Shown: positions 43,776-53,189, numbered from the stretch's first letter. The stretch: DNA of 64,000 nucleotides from Xenophilus aerolatus (GCA_030418545.1 QAIB01000005.1:186001-250000); one strand, 5' to 3'. Numbers and translations: made by a program. Notes: generated from the sequence alone by a model not told the origin.

Positions 43776-44618
43776 TCAGCGGTTGTTGCGTTGCATGAAG
43801 ACCAGCTTCTCGAACAGCGTCACGTCCTGCTCGTTCTTGAGCAGGGCGCCCACCAGCGGCGGCACGGCGACCTTGTCGTCCTTGCTCTGCAGCGCCTCGA
43901 GCGGAATGTCCTCGGCCACCAGCAGCTTGAGCCAGTCCAGCAGCTCGCTCGTCGAGGGCTTCTTCTTCAGGCCGGGCAGGTTGCGCACGTCGTAGAAGGT
44001 CTTCATCGCGGCCGTGAGCAGTTCCTGCTTCAGGCCGGGGAAGTGCACGGCCACGATGTCCTTCATCGTCTGTGCGTCCGGGAACTTGATGTAGTGGAAG
44101 AAGCAGCGGCGCAGGAAGGCGTCGGGCAGCTCCTTCTCGTTGTTGGAGGTGATGAACACCACCGGGCGGTGCTTGGCCTTGATCAGCTCGCGCGTCTCGT
44201 AGCAGTAGAACTCCATGCGGTCGAGTTCGCGCAGCAGGTCGTTCGGGAATTCGATGTCGGCCTTGTCGATCTCGTCGATCAAGAGCGCCACCGGCTCGTC
44301 GGCGGTGAAGGCCTGCCACAGCACGCCCTTGACGATGTAGTTGTGGATGTCCTTGACGCGTTCGTCGCCCAGTTGCGAATCGCGCAGGCGGCTCACCGCG
44401 TCGTATTCGTACAGGCCCTGCTGCGCCTTGGTGGTCGACTTGATGTGCCACTGCAGCAGCGGCAGGCCCAGCGCGGACGAGACTTCCTCGGCCAGCATCG
44501 TCTTGCCGGTGCCGGGCTCGCCCTTGACCAGGAGCGGGCGCTTGAGGGTGATGGAGGCGTTCACCGCCAGCATCAGATCCTGCGTGGCGACGTAGTTGTC
44601 GGAACCCTTGAATTTCAT
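43776..44618 (-). CDS. MoxR-family AAA+ ATPase
   Basis: 280 residues from ATG 44618 (MKFKGSDNYVATQDL). Walker A GEPGTGKT at 33-40, Walker B LLIDEIDKAD at ~104-113, sensor 1 FITSNNEKELPDAFLRRC (~150-167) with arginine finger, and a C-terminal lid domain. MoxR ATPases act with VWA proteins to remodel or mature partner enzymes; the VWA gene is 0.9 kb downstream in the same direction. The frame extends upstream to 44675 but the extra Pro-rich residues are not conserved and would overlap the divergent promoter region of cytochrome c4. Confidence 0.92.
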   Translation of the reverse strand: MKFKGSDNYVATQDLMLAVNASITLKRPLLVKGEPGTGKTMLAEEVSSALGLPLLQWHIKSTTKAQQGLYEYDAVSRLRDSQLGDERVKDIHNYIVKGVLWQAFTADEPVALLIDEIDKADIEFPNDLLRELDRMEFYCYETRELIKAKHRPVVFITSNNEKELPDAFLRRCFFHYIKFPDAQTMKDIVAVHFPGLKQELLTAAMKTFYDVRNLPGLKKKPSTSELLDWLKLLVAEDIPLEALQSKDDKVAVPPLVGALLKNEQDVTLFEKLVFMQRNNR

Positions 44619-44714
44619 GTGAGAGGCGCGCGGGGGTGGAACAAAAGACACACCCGGAGGCGGCGGAGTCGCCAACGGGATGACGCCATGAAGGGCCGCC
44701 CGGAACGCGACCCA

Positions 44715-44720
44715 TATAAT
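44715..44720 (+). promoter_or_regulatory. -10 element upstream of cytochrome c4 gene
   Basis: Exact TATAAT 48 bases before the ATG, in the 149-base divergent gap with moxR. No good -35 at 17 bases (AGGGCC), so activator dependence is possible. Confidence 0.4.
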
Positions 44721-44767
44721 CGAACGTTGGTGCGGAGACCCGATCTGCCACGAATTGTGCGCGCAAA

Positions 44768-45451
44768 ATGAACAAGCTGTTGACCACGATGTTTGCCCTC
44801 GCTGTCGCTTCCGTGACGGCTTCCGTTCAGGCCCAGAAGGTGACGCCGAACGCCGAGAACGGCGGCAAGAAAGTCGCCATGTGCGTGGGCTGCCACGGCA
44901 TCGTGGGCTACCAGGCCAGCTTCCCCGAGATCCACAAGGTCCCGAAGATCGCGGGCCAGAGCGCCTCGTACATCACCGCCGCGCTCACGGCGTACAAGGG
45001 CGGCGACCGCAAGCACCCCACCATGCGTGCCATCGCCGACACGCTCACCGAGCAGGACATCGCCGACCTTGCGGCCTACTACAGCACGCTGGGCCTGGCC
45101 GAGGGCGACGCACCGCCGGCCGCGGTGGCCAAGCAGCCGAGCGAGAAGGTGCAGGCGCTCATCGCCCGCAACGCCGACAACAACTGCACCAAGTGCCACG
45201 GCGCCAACTTCAACACCCCCAACGACGGCACCGTGCCCAAGCTGGCCGGCCAGTACGCCGACTACCTCTTCGTCGCGCTCAAGGCCTACAAGGCGGGCAG
45301 CCATCCGATGGTCGGCCGTTCGAACGCCGTCATGAGCACGCAGGTCAAGCCCTTCAGCAACGCCGAACTGAAGGAACTGGCCAGCTACATCAGCACCCTG
45401 CCGGGCGAGCTGAAGACGGTGCCCGAGTCGCGCCTTCACCACGCCAAGTAA
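44768..45451 (+). CDS. Dihaem cytochrome c4
   Basis: 227 residues with a cleavable signal peptide (about 1-22, ...TASVQA). Two class I c-type haem sites: CVGCH at 39-43 and CTKCH at 140-144, each with a later axial Met (MRAIADTL and MSTQVKPF). The duplicated ~90-residue cytochrome c halves give the c4 fold. It is periplasmic, possibly membrane attached, and delivers electrons to terminal oxidases (often cbb3). The ATG is preceded by GTGCGCGCAAA without an obvious Shine-Dalgarno. It is monocistronic: followed by an intrinsic terminator at 45496 and divergent from moxR. Confidence 0.93.
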   Translation: MNKLLTTMFALAVASVTASVQAQKVTPNAENGGKKVAMCVGCHGIVGYQASFPEIHKVPKIAGQSASYITAALTAYKGGDRKHPTMRAIADTLTEQDIADLAAYYSTLGLAEGDAPPAAVAKQPSEKVQALIARNADNNCTKCHGANFNTPNDGTVPKLAGQYADYLFVALKAYKAGSHPMVGRSNAVMSTQVKPFSNAELKELASYISTLPGELKTVPESRLHHAK

Positions 45452-45495
45452 GGCCCCTGTCGCGCGGCGCCCCTGCGGTGCGCCCGCAGCCTCCG

Positions 45496-45527
45496 ATGCC
45501 TGCCGGCTCACGCCCGCAGGCATTTTT
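45496..45527 (+). terminator. Intrinsic terminator of cytochrome c4 gene
   Basis: Stem ATGCCTGC (45496-45503) / GCAGGCAT (45516-45523), 12-base loop, then TTTTTC. It lies between the convergent c4 and aldo/keto reductase genes. Confidence 0.75.
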
Positions 45528-45544
45528 CTTGGGGCGGCGACGGT

Positions 45545-46555
45545 TCAGCCGGCGGCGAACTCCTCGGTATCCACTTCCTGCGTGGCCTGCGCCGGGTAGC
45601 GCGGGCCGCTCACGGTGCGCTGGTTGATCAACTCGCCGGCACGGGCAACGACGTCGGCGGGCAGCGGCAGGTCGGCGGCGGCCAGGTCCTCGTGCAGGTG
45701 GTCCAGGCTCGTGGTGCCGGGGATGGGCACGATGTCCTCGCCCTGCGCCAGCAGCCAGGCCAGCGCCAGCTGCGCGGGCGTGCAGCCTGCGTCCCGGGCC
45801 AGGGCCTCGAAGGCCGGCAGCAGGGCCAGGTTGCGCGGGTAGTGCTCGGCCGAGAAGCGCGGCATCGGGCGCCGGATGTCCTTCGCGTCGAGCGCGCCCA
45901 CGTCGGTGAGACGGCCGGTCAGGAAGGCCCGCGCCAGCGGGCTGAAGGCGACGAAGGCGGCGCCGATCTCGCGGCAGGCGGCCAGCACCGCGATCTCGGG
46001 GTTGCGCGTCCACAGCGAGTACTCGGTCTGCACCGCGGCGATGGGATGCACCGCATGCGCCTTGCGCAGCGTGGCGGCCGAGACCTCCGACAGGCCGATC
46101 GCCCGCACCTTGCCCACCTCGACCAGCCGCGACAACTCGCCCACCGAGTCCTCGATCGGCACCTGCTTGTCCCAGCGGTGCAGGTAGTAGAGGTCGATCA
46201 CGTCGGTGCGCAGGCGGCGCAGGCTGTCCTCGCAGTTGCGTCGCAAGGTGGCGGGACGGCCGTCGATCACGCGGCGCGTCACGCCGTCCTCGCCCTTGAC
46301 GCCGGCCATGCCGCCCTTGCTGCACAGGGTGATCTTCCGGCGATGCGGCGCGAGCACGCGGCCCACCAGCTCCTCGTTGGCGCCGAAGCCGTACAGCGCC
46401 GCCGTGTCAAACAGGGTGACGCCGGCGTCCAGGGCGGCCAGCAGCACCCGCTCGCCCTGCTCGGGCGAGGGCGGGGTGCCGTAGGCATGGCTCAGGTTCA
46501 TGCAGCCCAGGCCGATGGCCGAGACCTCAAGGTTCGCGATTCGTCGTGTGTGCAT
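45545..46555 (-). CDS. Aldo/keto reductase
   Basis: 336 residues, (beta/alpha)8 NADPH-dependent oxidoreductase. Catalytic tetrad visible: Asp and Tyr in LFDTAALYGFGANEEL (~50-65), Lys in LCSKGGM (~82) and His in YYLHRWD (~125). NADPH-binding C-terminal motif DIVPIPGTTSLDHLHEDL is present. The N-terminus LEVSAIGLGCMNLSHAYG is typical of the YajO/AKR11-13-like group that reduces aldehydes or quinones; substrate cannot be inferred. The ATG at 46555 overlaps the extended 3' reading frame of the upstream minus-strand pseudogene-like gene by 29 bases. Confidence 0.9.
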   Translation of the reverse strand: MHTRRIANLEVSAIGLGCMNLSHAYGTPPSPEQGERVLLAALDAGVTLFDTAALYGFGANEELVGRVLAPHRRKITLCSKGGMAGVKGEDGVTRRVIDGRPATLRRNCEDSLRRLRTDVIDLYYLHRWDKQVPIEDSVGELSRLVEVGKVRAIGLSEVSAATLRKAHAVHPIAAVQTEYSLWTRNPEIAVLAACREIGAAFVAFSPLARAFLTGRLTDVGALDAKDIRRPMPRFSAEHYPRNLALLPAFEALARDAGCTPAQLALAWLLAQGEDIVPIPGTTSLDHLHEDLAAADLPLPADVVARAGELINQRTVSGPRYPAQATQEVDTEEFAAG

Positions 46556-47051
46556 GGGCAGAGCTTAGTCGGGGTTGGAAGGTCGGCAAGGGTGCGAGGA
46601 CTCTTTGCCAGGCCAGGTGCCGCCAGGAAGGTGTGCCGTAGCCGGCCACGAGGTCGCGGTCGATGGCCTGCCAGGCCGCATCGGCCGCGTCGAGTCCCAG
46701 TGCCTAGATGAAGGGGGCGTCCACGATGAAGCACTGGCGCCGGTAGGGCAGCAGGAAGCCGCTGCGTCGCGTGGCGAAGACCTGCCGCGCATCGTCGTGG
46801 CGGGCGAACCATGCATGCAGCAGCAGGCCGGTGCGGGGTGCATGCCAGAAGTCGCCCATGTCCTCATCCACCGCGGCCGTGCCGCCCAGCACGCGGCGTG
46901 CGTGATCCCAGTGCAGGAAGCCGAGCTCGCGGGCCGCCGCCTGCAAGTGATCGCCGAGGGATCGGGTGTCGTCCTTGCCCTCGCGGCGGGCGCGGTTGAG
47001 CCGTACGCGGGCGCGCACCTTGAGTTCCTCTGCAGGTGTGGGGTCGCTCAT
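46527..47051 (-). pseudogene. Conserved hypothetical protein interrupted by an amber codon
   Basis: The frame from ATG 47051 reads MSDPTPAEELKVRARVRLNR ... LGFLHWDHARRVLGG ... DDMGDFWHAPRTG-like ... LLPYRRQCFIVDAPFI and then meets TAG at 46704-46706. Reading on without shift gives ALGLDAADAAWQAIDRDLVA and GYGTPSWRHLAWQRVLA to a TGA at 46527, sequence that looks conserved rather than random, so TAG probably replaced CAG (Gln). The product is thus either a 115-residue truncated protein or a decaying gene. It is the last gene of an operon: its ATG overlaps the stop of the preceding winged-helix gene (ATGA). Confidence 0.5.
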
Positions 47052-47503
47052 CGCGCGTGGACCTCCGGTGTCGCATGACCCGTGGCGGCCGCTACGGCGT
47101 CGAGCTGCGACAGCAGGGTGTCGAATGCCTCGCCGTCGAGGCGCAGCGTGTTCCATGCCTTGCCACAGACCGCGCCGACGGTCTGCGAGGCTTCGGCATG
47201 CAGCTGCCGGCCCGCGGCTCGCAGTTGCACTGCCCCGGCCTCGCGGGCGAGCAGCCCGGTCTTTTCCAGTGGCAGCAACTGGCGCACGAGGGCCGACGGC
47301 GGGCAGTGAAGCTGCCTCGCCAAGGCCAGGGTAGAGAGACGGCCGTGCGGCGATCGCGACAACGCGTCCAGCAGCAGGAAGTCCGCCTGGCCGATGCCGT
47401 GCCACATGCCCAGGTGCTCGTCCAGCCGCTGCTGCTGGCGCGCATGGCTGCGGGCCAGCGCGAGGCCCAGGTGCAAGGCCTGCAGGTCGGTCGGCCGGTT
47501 CAT
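47048..47503 (-). CDS. MarR-like winged-helix protein
   Basis: 151 residues from ATG 47503. Helical start (LQALHLGLALARSHARQQQR), then a winged-helix region: GIGQADFLLLDALSRSPHGR, LSTLALARQLHCPPSALVRQ (recognition helix), LLPLEKTGLLAREAGAVQLR (wing), matching MarR layout. It overlaps both neighbours by ATGA junctions: its ATG overlaps the stop of the GIY-YIG gene and its stop overlaps the next ATG. It therefore probably regulates its own operon or an adjacent function. A longer reading frame exists upstream but lies inside the GIY-YIG gene. Confidence 0.75.
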   Translation of the reverse strand: MNRPTDLQALHLGLALARSHARQQQRLDEHLGMWHGIGQADFLLLDALSRSPHGRLSTLALARQLHCPPSALVRQLLPLEKTGLLAREAGAVQLRAAGRQLHAEASQTVGAVCGKAWNTLRLDGEAFDTLLSQLDAVAAATGHATPEVHAR

Positions 47504-47880
47504 GCGGCACCTCCTGCCTGCAAGGGTGCCGCACCGGCGGCGGGCAGCAGTTCCGCCTGCCACAGCGCCAGCAACGAGGCCAGTTCGGCGTCGTAGTCGA
47601 AGGCAGGATCGTCCCGCTCCTTCACGCGATCGATCACCTCGAAGCGGAAGGCCTGTGCGCCGTGCGTGCGCCAGGCCTGCTGCAAGGCCCGGTCGCGGTG
47701 CGCGCCGCGCACGAGTTCGAAGCGCACGCGGTTGAGCATGCCTTCTGCATTTCGGCTGCTGCCGAGGCGGAGCAGGCCGGCCGCGTCGCAGCGCAGGGCG
47801 TAGATGCCCATGCACGGAAAAGCTTGCTTGTACTGGCGCGCGAGCTCTCGGCGCGCCTGGGCGGAAAGGATGGGGAACAT
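47500..47880 (-). CDS. GIY-YIG nuclease family protein
   Basis: 126 residues from ATG 47880. Motif MGIYALRCDAAGLLRLGSSR matches the GIY...(Y)IGSS start of a stand-alone GIY-YIG subfamily, with YIG degenerated to RLG; LNRVRFELVRGAHRDRALQQ continues the conserved helix with the basic residue expected for catalysis, and FRFEVIDRVKERDDP ends the fold. Members of this group are small nucleases of unknown role. First gene of a three-gene operon with one-base-offset ATGA overlaps. A promoter candidate lies at 48015-48044, 135 bases upstream. Confidence 0.75.
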   Translation of the reverse strand: MFPILSAQARRELARQYKQAFPCMGIYALRCDAAGLLRLGSSRNAEGMLNRVRFELVRGAHRDRALQQAWRTHGAQAFRFEVIDRVKERDDPAFDYDAELASLLALWQAELLPAAGAAPLQAGGAA

Positions 47881-48014
47881 GGCAGCACTCCAGGTGTTCG
47901 TCGGCGAGCCGGTCCCGCATGGGGCTCGAACGAAGACCGCAGTCTGTCCACGGAAGAAAGGTCGGGAGGGTGAGTGCCTCTTGAGCGGGTAGGCGCCCCT
48001 CAGCACCTACCTGA

Positions 48015-48044
48015 ATTTTACCCGGGTTATTCGCGCCGGATCAA
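48015..48044 (-). promoter_or_regulatory. Sigma-70 type promoter for the GIY-YIG operon
   Basis: Minus strand TTGATC (plus 48039-48044), 18-base spacer, TAAAAT (plus 48015-48020). The -35 lies inside the hairpin that follows pmdC. Confidence 0.55.
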
Positions 48045-48054
48045 GCGATCCGGC
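48035..48054 (-). terminator. Hairpin after pmdC
   Basis: GCCGGATC-AAGC-GATCCGGC, a perfect 8-pair stem 13 bases downstream of the pmdC stop; no U-tract, so termination would be partial or Rho-assisted. Confidence 0.4.
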
Positions 48055-48067
48055 GGTGAGCGCGGGA

Positions 48068-49036
48068 TCAGGCGTTCAACTGCTGCTCGAGCTGATGCAG
48101 CACCTGGTAGCAGGGCAGCACCTGCGCGATGCTGCTGTTGGGCTCGCGGCCTTCCTTGATGGCAGCGAAGAACTCGCGGTCCTGCAGCTCGATGCCATTC
48201 ATCGACACATCGACCTTGCTCACGTCCACGGGTGTCTCGGGGCCCTTGCTGTGCGTCTGCACCAGGTCGTCATAGCGCGCGATGTAGGTCGCGGTGTCGC
48301 CGATGTAGCGGAAGAAGGTGCCCAGCGGCCCGTCGTTGTTGAACGAGAGGCTCAGCGTGCAGATGGCGCCGTTGGCCGCCTGCAGCTGGATGCTCATGTC
48401 CATGGCGATACCCAGGTCCTTGTGGATCGGGCCCTGGATGGCGTTGGCCTTCACGATCGGGCTGCCGGCCTGGTAGGCGAACAGGTCCACCGTGTGGGCG
48501 GCGTGGTGCCACAGCAGGTGGTCGGTCCAGCTGCGCGGCTGGCCCAGCGCATTCATGTTGGTGCGGCGGAAGAAATACGTCTGCACGTCCATCTGCTGGA
48601 TGTTGAACTCGCCGGCGGCGATCTTCTTGTGCACGTACTGGTGGCTCGGGTTGAAGCGGCGGGTGTGGCCGACCATCGCGACCTTGCCGGTCTTCTTCTG
48701 CAGCGCCAGCACCTCCTCGCCTTCCTTGAGCACGTCGCACAGCGGGATCTCCACCTGCACGTGCTTGCCGGCTTCCAGGCAGGCCTTGGTCTGCGCGGCG
48801 TGCATCTGCGTCGGCGTGCACAGGATGACGGCGTCGACCTCCGGCAGCGCGAGGCTGTCGGCCAGGTCGGTGCTCACGTGCTTGATGCCGTACTGGTCGG
48901 CGATCTCGCGCGTCTTGTCCAGGTCGCGGCTGATGAGCGAGACGACTTCGACGCCGTCGATGTTCTTGATGCCGTCCAGGTGCTTGATGCCGAAGGCGCC
49001 GGCGCCGGCGAGTGCGACTTTGATGGTGTTGCTCAT
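48068..49036 (-). CDS. pmdC: 4-carboxy-2-hydroxymuconate-6-semialdehyde dehydrogenase
   Basis: A 322-residue Gfo/Idh/MocA-type NADP-dependent enzyme (LigC/PmdC) oxidising the protocatechuate 4,5-cleavage product (as its hemiacetal) to 2-pyrone-4,6-dicarboxylate. The Rossmann start VALAGAGAFGIKHLDG and the C-terminal alpha/beta domain (HVQVEIPLCDVLKEGEEVLA, VGHTRRFNPSHQYVHKKI, TDHLLWHHAAHTVDLFAYQ) match LigC closely. Last gene of the pmd operon, 46 bases after pmdB; that gap holds a family B repeat plus an AGGAG site. A hairpin follows the stop. Confidence 0.93.
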   Translation of the reverse strand: MSNTIKVALAGAGAFGIKHLDGIKNIDGVEVVSLISRDLDKTREIADQYGIKHVSTDLADSLALPEVDAVILCTPTQMHAAQTKACLEAGKHVQVEIPLCDVLKEGEEVLALQKKTGKVAMVGHTRRFNPSHQYVHKKIAAGEFNIQQMDVQTYFFRRTNMNALGQPRSWTDHLLWHHAAHTVDLFAYQAGSPIVKANAIQGPIHKDLGIAMDMSIQLQAANGAICTLSLSFNNDGPLGTFFRYIGDTATYIARYDDLVQTHSKGPETPVDVSKVDVSMNGIELQDREFFAAIKEGREPNSSIAQVLPCYQVLHQLEQQLNA

Positions 49037-49042
49037 TGAATG

Positions 49043-49958
<916 letters not shown>

Positions 49959-49974
49959 TCAAGCCTCCTGATGA

Positions 49975-50042
49975 GCCGCCTCGAAGGAGGCTTGCGCCCC
50001 CTCGGGGGGCAGCGAGTACACGAAGTGAGGAGCGTGGGGGAA
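49975..50042 (-). repeat. Dispersed repeat, family C, copy 3 (pmdA-pmdB gap)
   Basis: Minus strand CCCCCACGCTCCTCACTTCG, TGTACTCGCTGCCCCCCGAG, GGGGCGCAAGCCTCC. Same layout as 21246-21327 (CTCATCACTGCGTGTGTTCG then CTGCCCC...GGGGGCGCA). Confidence 0.75.
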
Positions 50043-50047
50043 CATGG

Positions 50048-50491
50048 TCAGTTTGCTTTCGTGGGATGGTGGGCGCCCTGCGGCTGGTTCTGCGCCTGCG
50101 CGTCGCCGTCCTCGCCCACGTAGCGGTTGCCGTCCACGCGGCGGCCGCCCTTGATCATCATGTTGCGGTACTCCTCCTCGGTCATGCCGGTCATCGAGCC
50201 CGCCATCTGCTGGAAGCTCTTGCCGTCGGTGGCACCGATCTTGGCCAGGAAGTAGATGTTGCCGCCGGTGCGCATGCACCAGTTGAGGTCGCGCGCGAGC
50301 ACGGCCTGCTTCTGTTCCTCGGTCATCGGCCACTCGTCGAGGTAGGCGCGCTCGTCGGCCTTGAAGCGCTCGCGGTTCCCGGCCTTCATCAGGCTCATGC
50401 AGAACTGGTTGAGCCAGTAGCCTTTGCGGCTCTGCTCGGCGTCGAAGATGATCGTGCCGGGCACGTCCAGGTAGGGTTTGTCGAGGGCCAT
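50048..50491 (-). CDS. pmdA: Protocatechuate 4,5-dioxygenase, alpha subunit
   Basis: 147 residues, LigA-type small helical subunit that closes the LigB active site. Conserved: PGTIIFDAEQSRKGYWLNQF at the N-terminus, MSLMKAGNRERFKADERAYL, and NWCMRTGGNIYFLAKIGATD, the segment lining the substrate pocket. A hydrophilic C-terminal tail (VGEDGDAQAQNQPQG) is longer than in LigA. It starts one base after the pmdD stop (minus-strand order D-A-B-C), implying coupling. Confidence 0.94.
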   Translation of the reverse strand: MALDKPYLDVPGTIIFDAEQSRKGYWLNQFCMSLMKAGNRERFKADERAYLDEWPMTEEQKQAVLARDLNWCMRTGGNIYFLAKIGATDGKSFQQMAGSMTGMTEEEYRNMMIKGGRRVDGNRYVGEDGDAQAQNQPQGAHHPTKAN

Positions 50492-50492
50492 G

Positions 50493-51437
50493 TCAGACCT
50501 CCTCTGGCCAGTAGAGCTTCATGGGGTTCGTCACGAGAAGCTTCTCCTGCAGTTCCGGCGTGGTGGCGATGTGCGGGATGAAGTCGACGAGCAGCCCATC
50601 GTCCGGCATGTGGTCCTTGAGGTTCGGGTGCGGCCAATCGGTGCCCCACAGCACACGGTCGGGGAACTGCTCGACGATGCGCCGCGCGAAGGGCACCACG
50701 TCGCGGTAGGCGCTCTGCTCGCCGTCCAGCGCCTTGGGGCCGGCGACCGACAGGCGCTCGGGGCAGCTCACCTTGCTCCACACGTTGTCGTGTTCGCGCA
50801 TGAACTTCTCGAAGAGCGCGAACTCCGGGCCGTCCACCGGCTTGCTCACGTCGGGGCGGCCCATGTGGTCCACCACCACCGTGGTCGGCAGCGCGGTGAA
50901 GAAGTCCCACAGCTCGGGCAGGTCCACCGCCTCGAAGTAGATGACCACGTGCCAGCCCAGCTTGGCGATGCGCCCGGCGATCTCCATCAGCTCGTCCTTG
51001 GGCGTGAAGTCCACCAGCCGCTTGACGAAGTTGAAGCGCACGCCGCGCACACCGGCATCGTGCAGCTGCTGCAGCTCCTCGTCGCTGATGCTGCGCTTGA
51101 CCGTCGCCACGCCGCGCGCCTTGCCGTTCGAGGACTGCAGCGCGTCGACCAGCGCGCGGTTGTCGGCGCCGTGGCAGGTGGCCTGCACGATCACGTTGCG
51201 CGAAAAGCCCAGGTGGTCGCGCAGGGCGAAGAGCTGCGCCTTGCTGGCATCGCAGGGCGTGTACTTGCGCTCGGGCGCATACGGAAATTCGGCGCCCGGG
51301 CCGAACACGTGGCAGTGCGCATCGACGCTGCCGGCCGGCACCTGGAACTTCGGCTTGCTCGGGGCGGTGTACCAGTCCAGCCAGCCGGCCGTCTTCTCGA
51401 AGGGGCCGGTCGTCGGCTTGCCCGTGGGTGTGCTCAT
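50493..51437 (-). CDS. pmdD: 2-pyrone-4,6-dicarboxylate hydrolase
   Basis: A 314-residue amidohydrolase-superfamily lactonase (LigI/PmdD) opening 2-pyrone-4,6-dicarboxylate to 4-oxalomesaconate. The N-terminal strand carries VDAHCHVFGPGAEFPY (~35), later RFNFVKRL (~140), YFEAVDLP (~173), VVDHMGRPD (~195) and WGTDWPHPNLK (~268) with the catalytic Asp. The ATG at 51437 with GGAGA 8 bases upstream is preferred over one 18 bases further up. It follows pmdE by 18 bases. Confidence 0.94.
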   Translation of the reverse strand: MSTPTGKPTTGPFEKTAGWLDWYTAPSKPKFQVPAGSVDAHCHVFGPGAEFPYAPERKYTPCDASKAQLFALRDHLGFSRNVIVQATCHGADNRALVDALQSSNGKARGVATVKRSISDEELQQLHDAGVRGVRFNFVKRLVDFTPKDELMEIAGRIAKLGWHVVIYFEAVDLPELWDFFTALPTTVVVDHMGRPDVSKPVDGPEFALFEKFMREHDNVWSKVSCPERLSVAGPKALDGEQSAYRDVVPFARRIVEQFPDRVLWGTDWPHPNLKDHMPDDGLLVDFIPHIATTPELQEKLLVTNPMKLYWPEEV

Positions 51438-51455
51438 GGCGTGCGTCTCCTGCAT

Positions 51456-52139
51456 TCAGTCGATGTAGCGCAGGCCGGCCTTCTCGAGCGGCTCGCGCAT
51501 CTTGTAGTAGTCCAGGCCCAGCGTGCCGGCGGCGAAGATGTCGCGCTTGCCGCCTTCGTTGGCCTCGCGCTTGCGGGCGGCTTCCAGCGTTTGCTTGGCG
51601 ATGCCGCGCGGCACGCAGACCACGCCGTCGTCGTCGGCCACGACCACGTCGCCGGGCGTGACGTAGGCGCCCGCGCAGACGATCGGGATGTTCACCGAGC
51701 CCGGCGTCGCCTTGATGGTGCCCTTGGACGACACGTAGCGGCTCCAGACCGGGAACTTCATCTCGCGCAGCACCTTGGTGTCGCGCACGCCGGCCTCGAT
51801 GATCAGCGCGCGGGCGCCGCGGGCCTGGAAGCTGGTGGCCAGCAGGTCGCCGAAGTAGCCGTCGCTGCATTCCGCGGTGACGGTGGCGACCACGATGTCG
51901 CCGGGGCGGATCTGCTCGGCCGCCACGTGCATCATCCAGTTGTCGCCGGGCTGCAGCAGCACCGTCACGGCCGTGCCGGACACGGCGACGTCCTGCTGGA
52001 TGGGGCGCATGTAGGGCTTCATGAGGCCCACGCGGCCCATGGCCTCGTGGACGGTGGCCGCGCCGAAAGCGGCCAGCGCATCGGCCGTCTCGCGGTCGGT
52101 GCGCTCGATGTTGCGGTAGACGACGCCAAGTTCGTACAT
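51456..52139 (-). CDS. pmdE: 4-hydroxy-4-methyl-2-oxoglutarate / 4-carboxy-4-hydroxy-2-oxoadipate aldolase
   Basis: 227 residues, class II aldolase of the RraA-like fold (LigK/PmdE), splitting 4-carboxy-4-hydroxy-2-oxoadipate to pyruvate and oxaloacetate; also oxaloacetate decarboxylase. Signature residues: [10 protein letters not shown] (~29), [20 protein letters not shown] (~63), the metal/substrate loop [16 protein letters not shown] (~93) and [11 protein letters not shown] (~111), where Arg and Asp bind pyruvate and the divalent metal. It lies between pmdF and pmdD. Confidence 0.93.
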   Translation of the reverse strand: MYELGVVYRNIERTDRETADALAAFGAATVHEAMGRVGLMKPYMRPIQQDVAVSGTAVTVLLQPGDNWMMHVAAEQIRPGDIVVATVTAECSDGYFGDLLATSFQARGARALIIEAGVRDTKVLREMKFPVWSRYVSSKGTIKATPGSVNIPIVCAGAYVTPGDVVVADDDGVVCVPRGIAKQTLEAARKREANEGGKRDIFAAGTLGLDYYKMREPLEKAGLRYID

Positions 52140-52160
52140 GGGATGTGCTCCTGGAATGAG

Positions 52161-53189
52161 TTACCGGCCCTTGGCCTTGAGTGCGGCATCCAGCCGCGGG
52201 AAGACGCGCCGCGCGTTACCTTCGAAGACCTGGTAGCGCTCGTCGTCCGTCAGGTTGGCGGTCGCATTGACGTAGCGCTTGGTGTCGTCGTAGTAGTGGC
52301 CGGTCTGCGGGTCGATGCCGCGCACGGCACCGATCATCTCGCTGGCGAAAAGAATGTTCTTGACCGGGATCACCTTGGTCAGCAGGTCGATGCCTGGCTG
52401 GTGGTACACGCAGGTGTCGAAGAAGATGTTGTTGAGCAGGTGCTCTTCCAGCAGCGGCTTCTTCATCTCCTGGGCCAGGCCGCGGAAGCGTCCCCAGTGG
52501 TAGGGCACCGCGCCGCCGCCGTGCGGGATGACGAACTTCAGCGTCGGGAAGTCCTTGAACAGGTCGCCCTGGATGCACTGCATCACCGCGGTGGTGTCGG
52601 CGTTCAGGTAGTGCGCGCCGGTGGTGTGGAAGCAGGCGTTGCAGCTCGTGCTCACGTGGATCATCGCGGGGATGTCGTACTCCACCATCTTCTCGTAGAT
52701 GGGGTACCAGTGCCGGTCGGTGAGCGGGGGGCTGGTCCAGTGGCCGCCGCTCGGGTCGGGGTTGAGGTTGATGCCGACGTTGCCGTACTGCTCGACGCAC
52801 TTCACCAGCTCGGGGATGCAGGTCTTCGGGTCCACGCCGGGCGACTGCGGCAGCATCGCGGCGGGGATGAAATGGTCGGGGAAGAGCTGCGAGACGCGGT
52901 AGCACAGCTCGTTGCAGATCGCCGCCCAGGTGCTCGACACCTCGAAGTCGCCGATGTGGTGCGCCATGAAGCTGGCGCGCGGGCTGAAGATGGTGAGGTC
53001 GGAGCCGCGTTCCTTCATCAGGCGCAGCTGGTTCTGCTCGATCGATTCGCGCAGTTCGTCGTCGCTGATCTTCAGGTCGGCCGGGTTGGGCTTGGCCGAC
53101 GGGTCCTTGATGCCCGCGATCTGGGCGTTGCGCCAGTTCTCCAGCGCCTTGGGCGCGGTGGTGTAGTGGCCGTGGCAGTCGATGATCAT
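52161..53189 (-). CDS. pmdF: 4-oxalomesaconate hydratase
   Basis: 342 residues from ATG 53189, amidohydrolase-2 fold (LigJ/PmdF), hydrating 4-oxalomesaconate to 4-carboxy-4-hydroxy-2-oxoadipate. The N-terminal MIIDCHGHYTTAPKALENWR carries the H-x-H metal pair; MIHVSTSCNACFHTTGAHYL, KFVIPHGGGAVPYHWGRFRG and NIFFDTCVYHQPGIDLL supply the remaining His/Asp. A long upstream extension of the frame belongs to other coding DNA. It is the first enzyme gene of the operon, after the binding-protein-like gene. Confidence 0.93.
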   Translation of the reverse strand: MIIDCHGHYTTAPKALENWRNAQIAGIKDPSAKPNPADLKISDDELRESIEQNQLRLMKERGSDLTIFSPRASFMAHHIGDFEVSSTWAAICNELCYRVSQLFPDHFIPAAMLPQSPGVDPKTCIPELVKCVEQYGNVGINLNPDPSGGHWTSPPLTDRHWYPIYEKMVEYDIPAMIHVSTSCNACFHTTGAHYLNADTTAVMQCIQGDLFKDFPTLKFVIPHGGGAVPYHWGRFRGLAQEMKKPLLEEHLLNNIFFDTCVYHQPGIDLLTKVIPVKNILFASEMIGAVRGIDPQTGHYYDDTKRYVNATANLTDDERYQVFEGNARRVFPRLDAALKAKGR

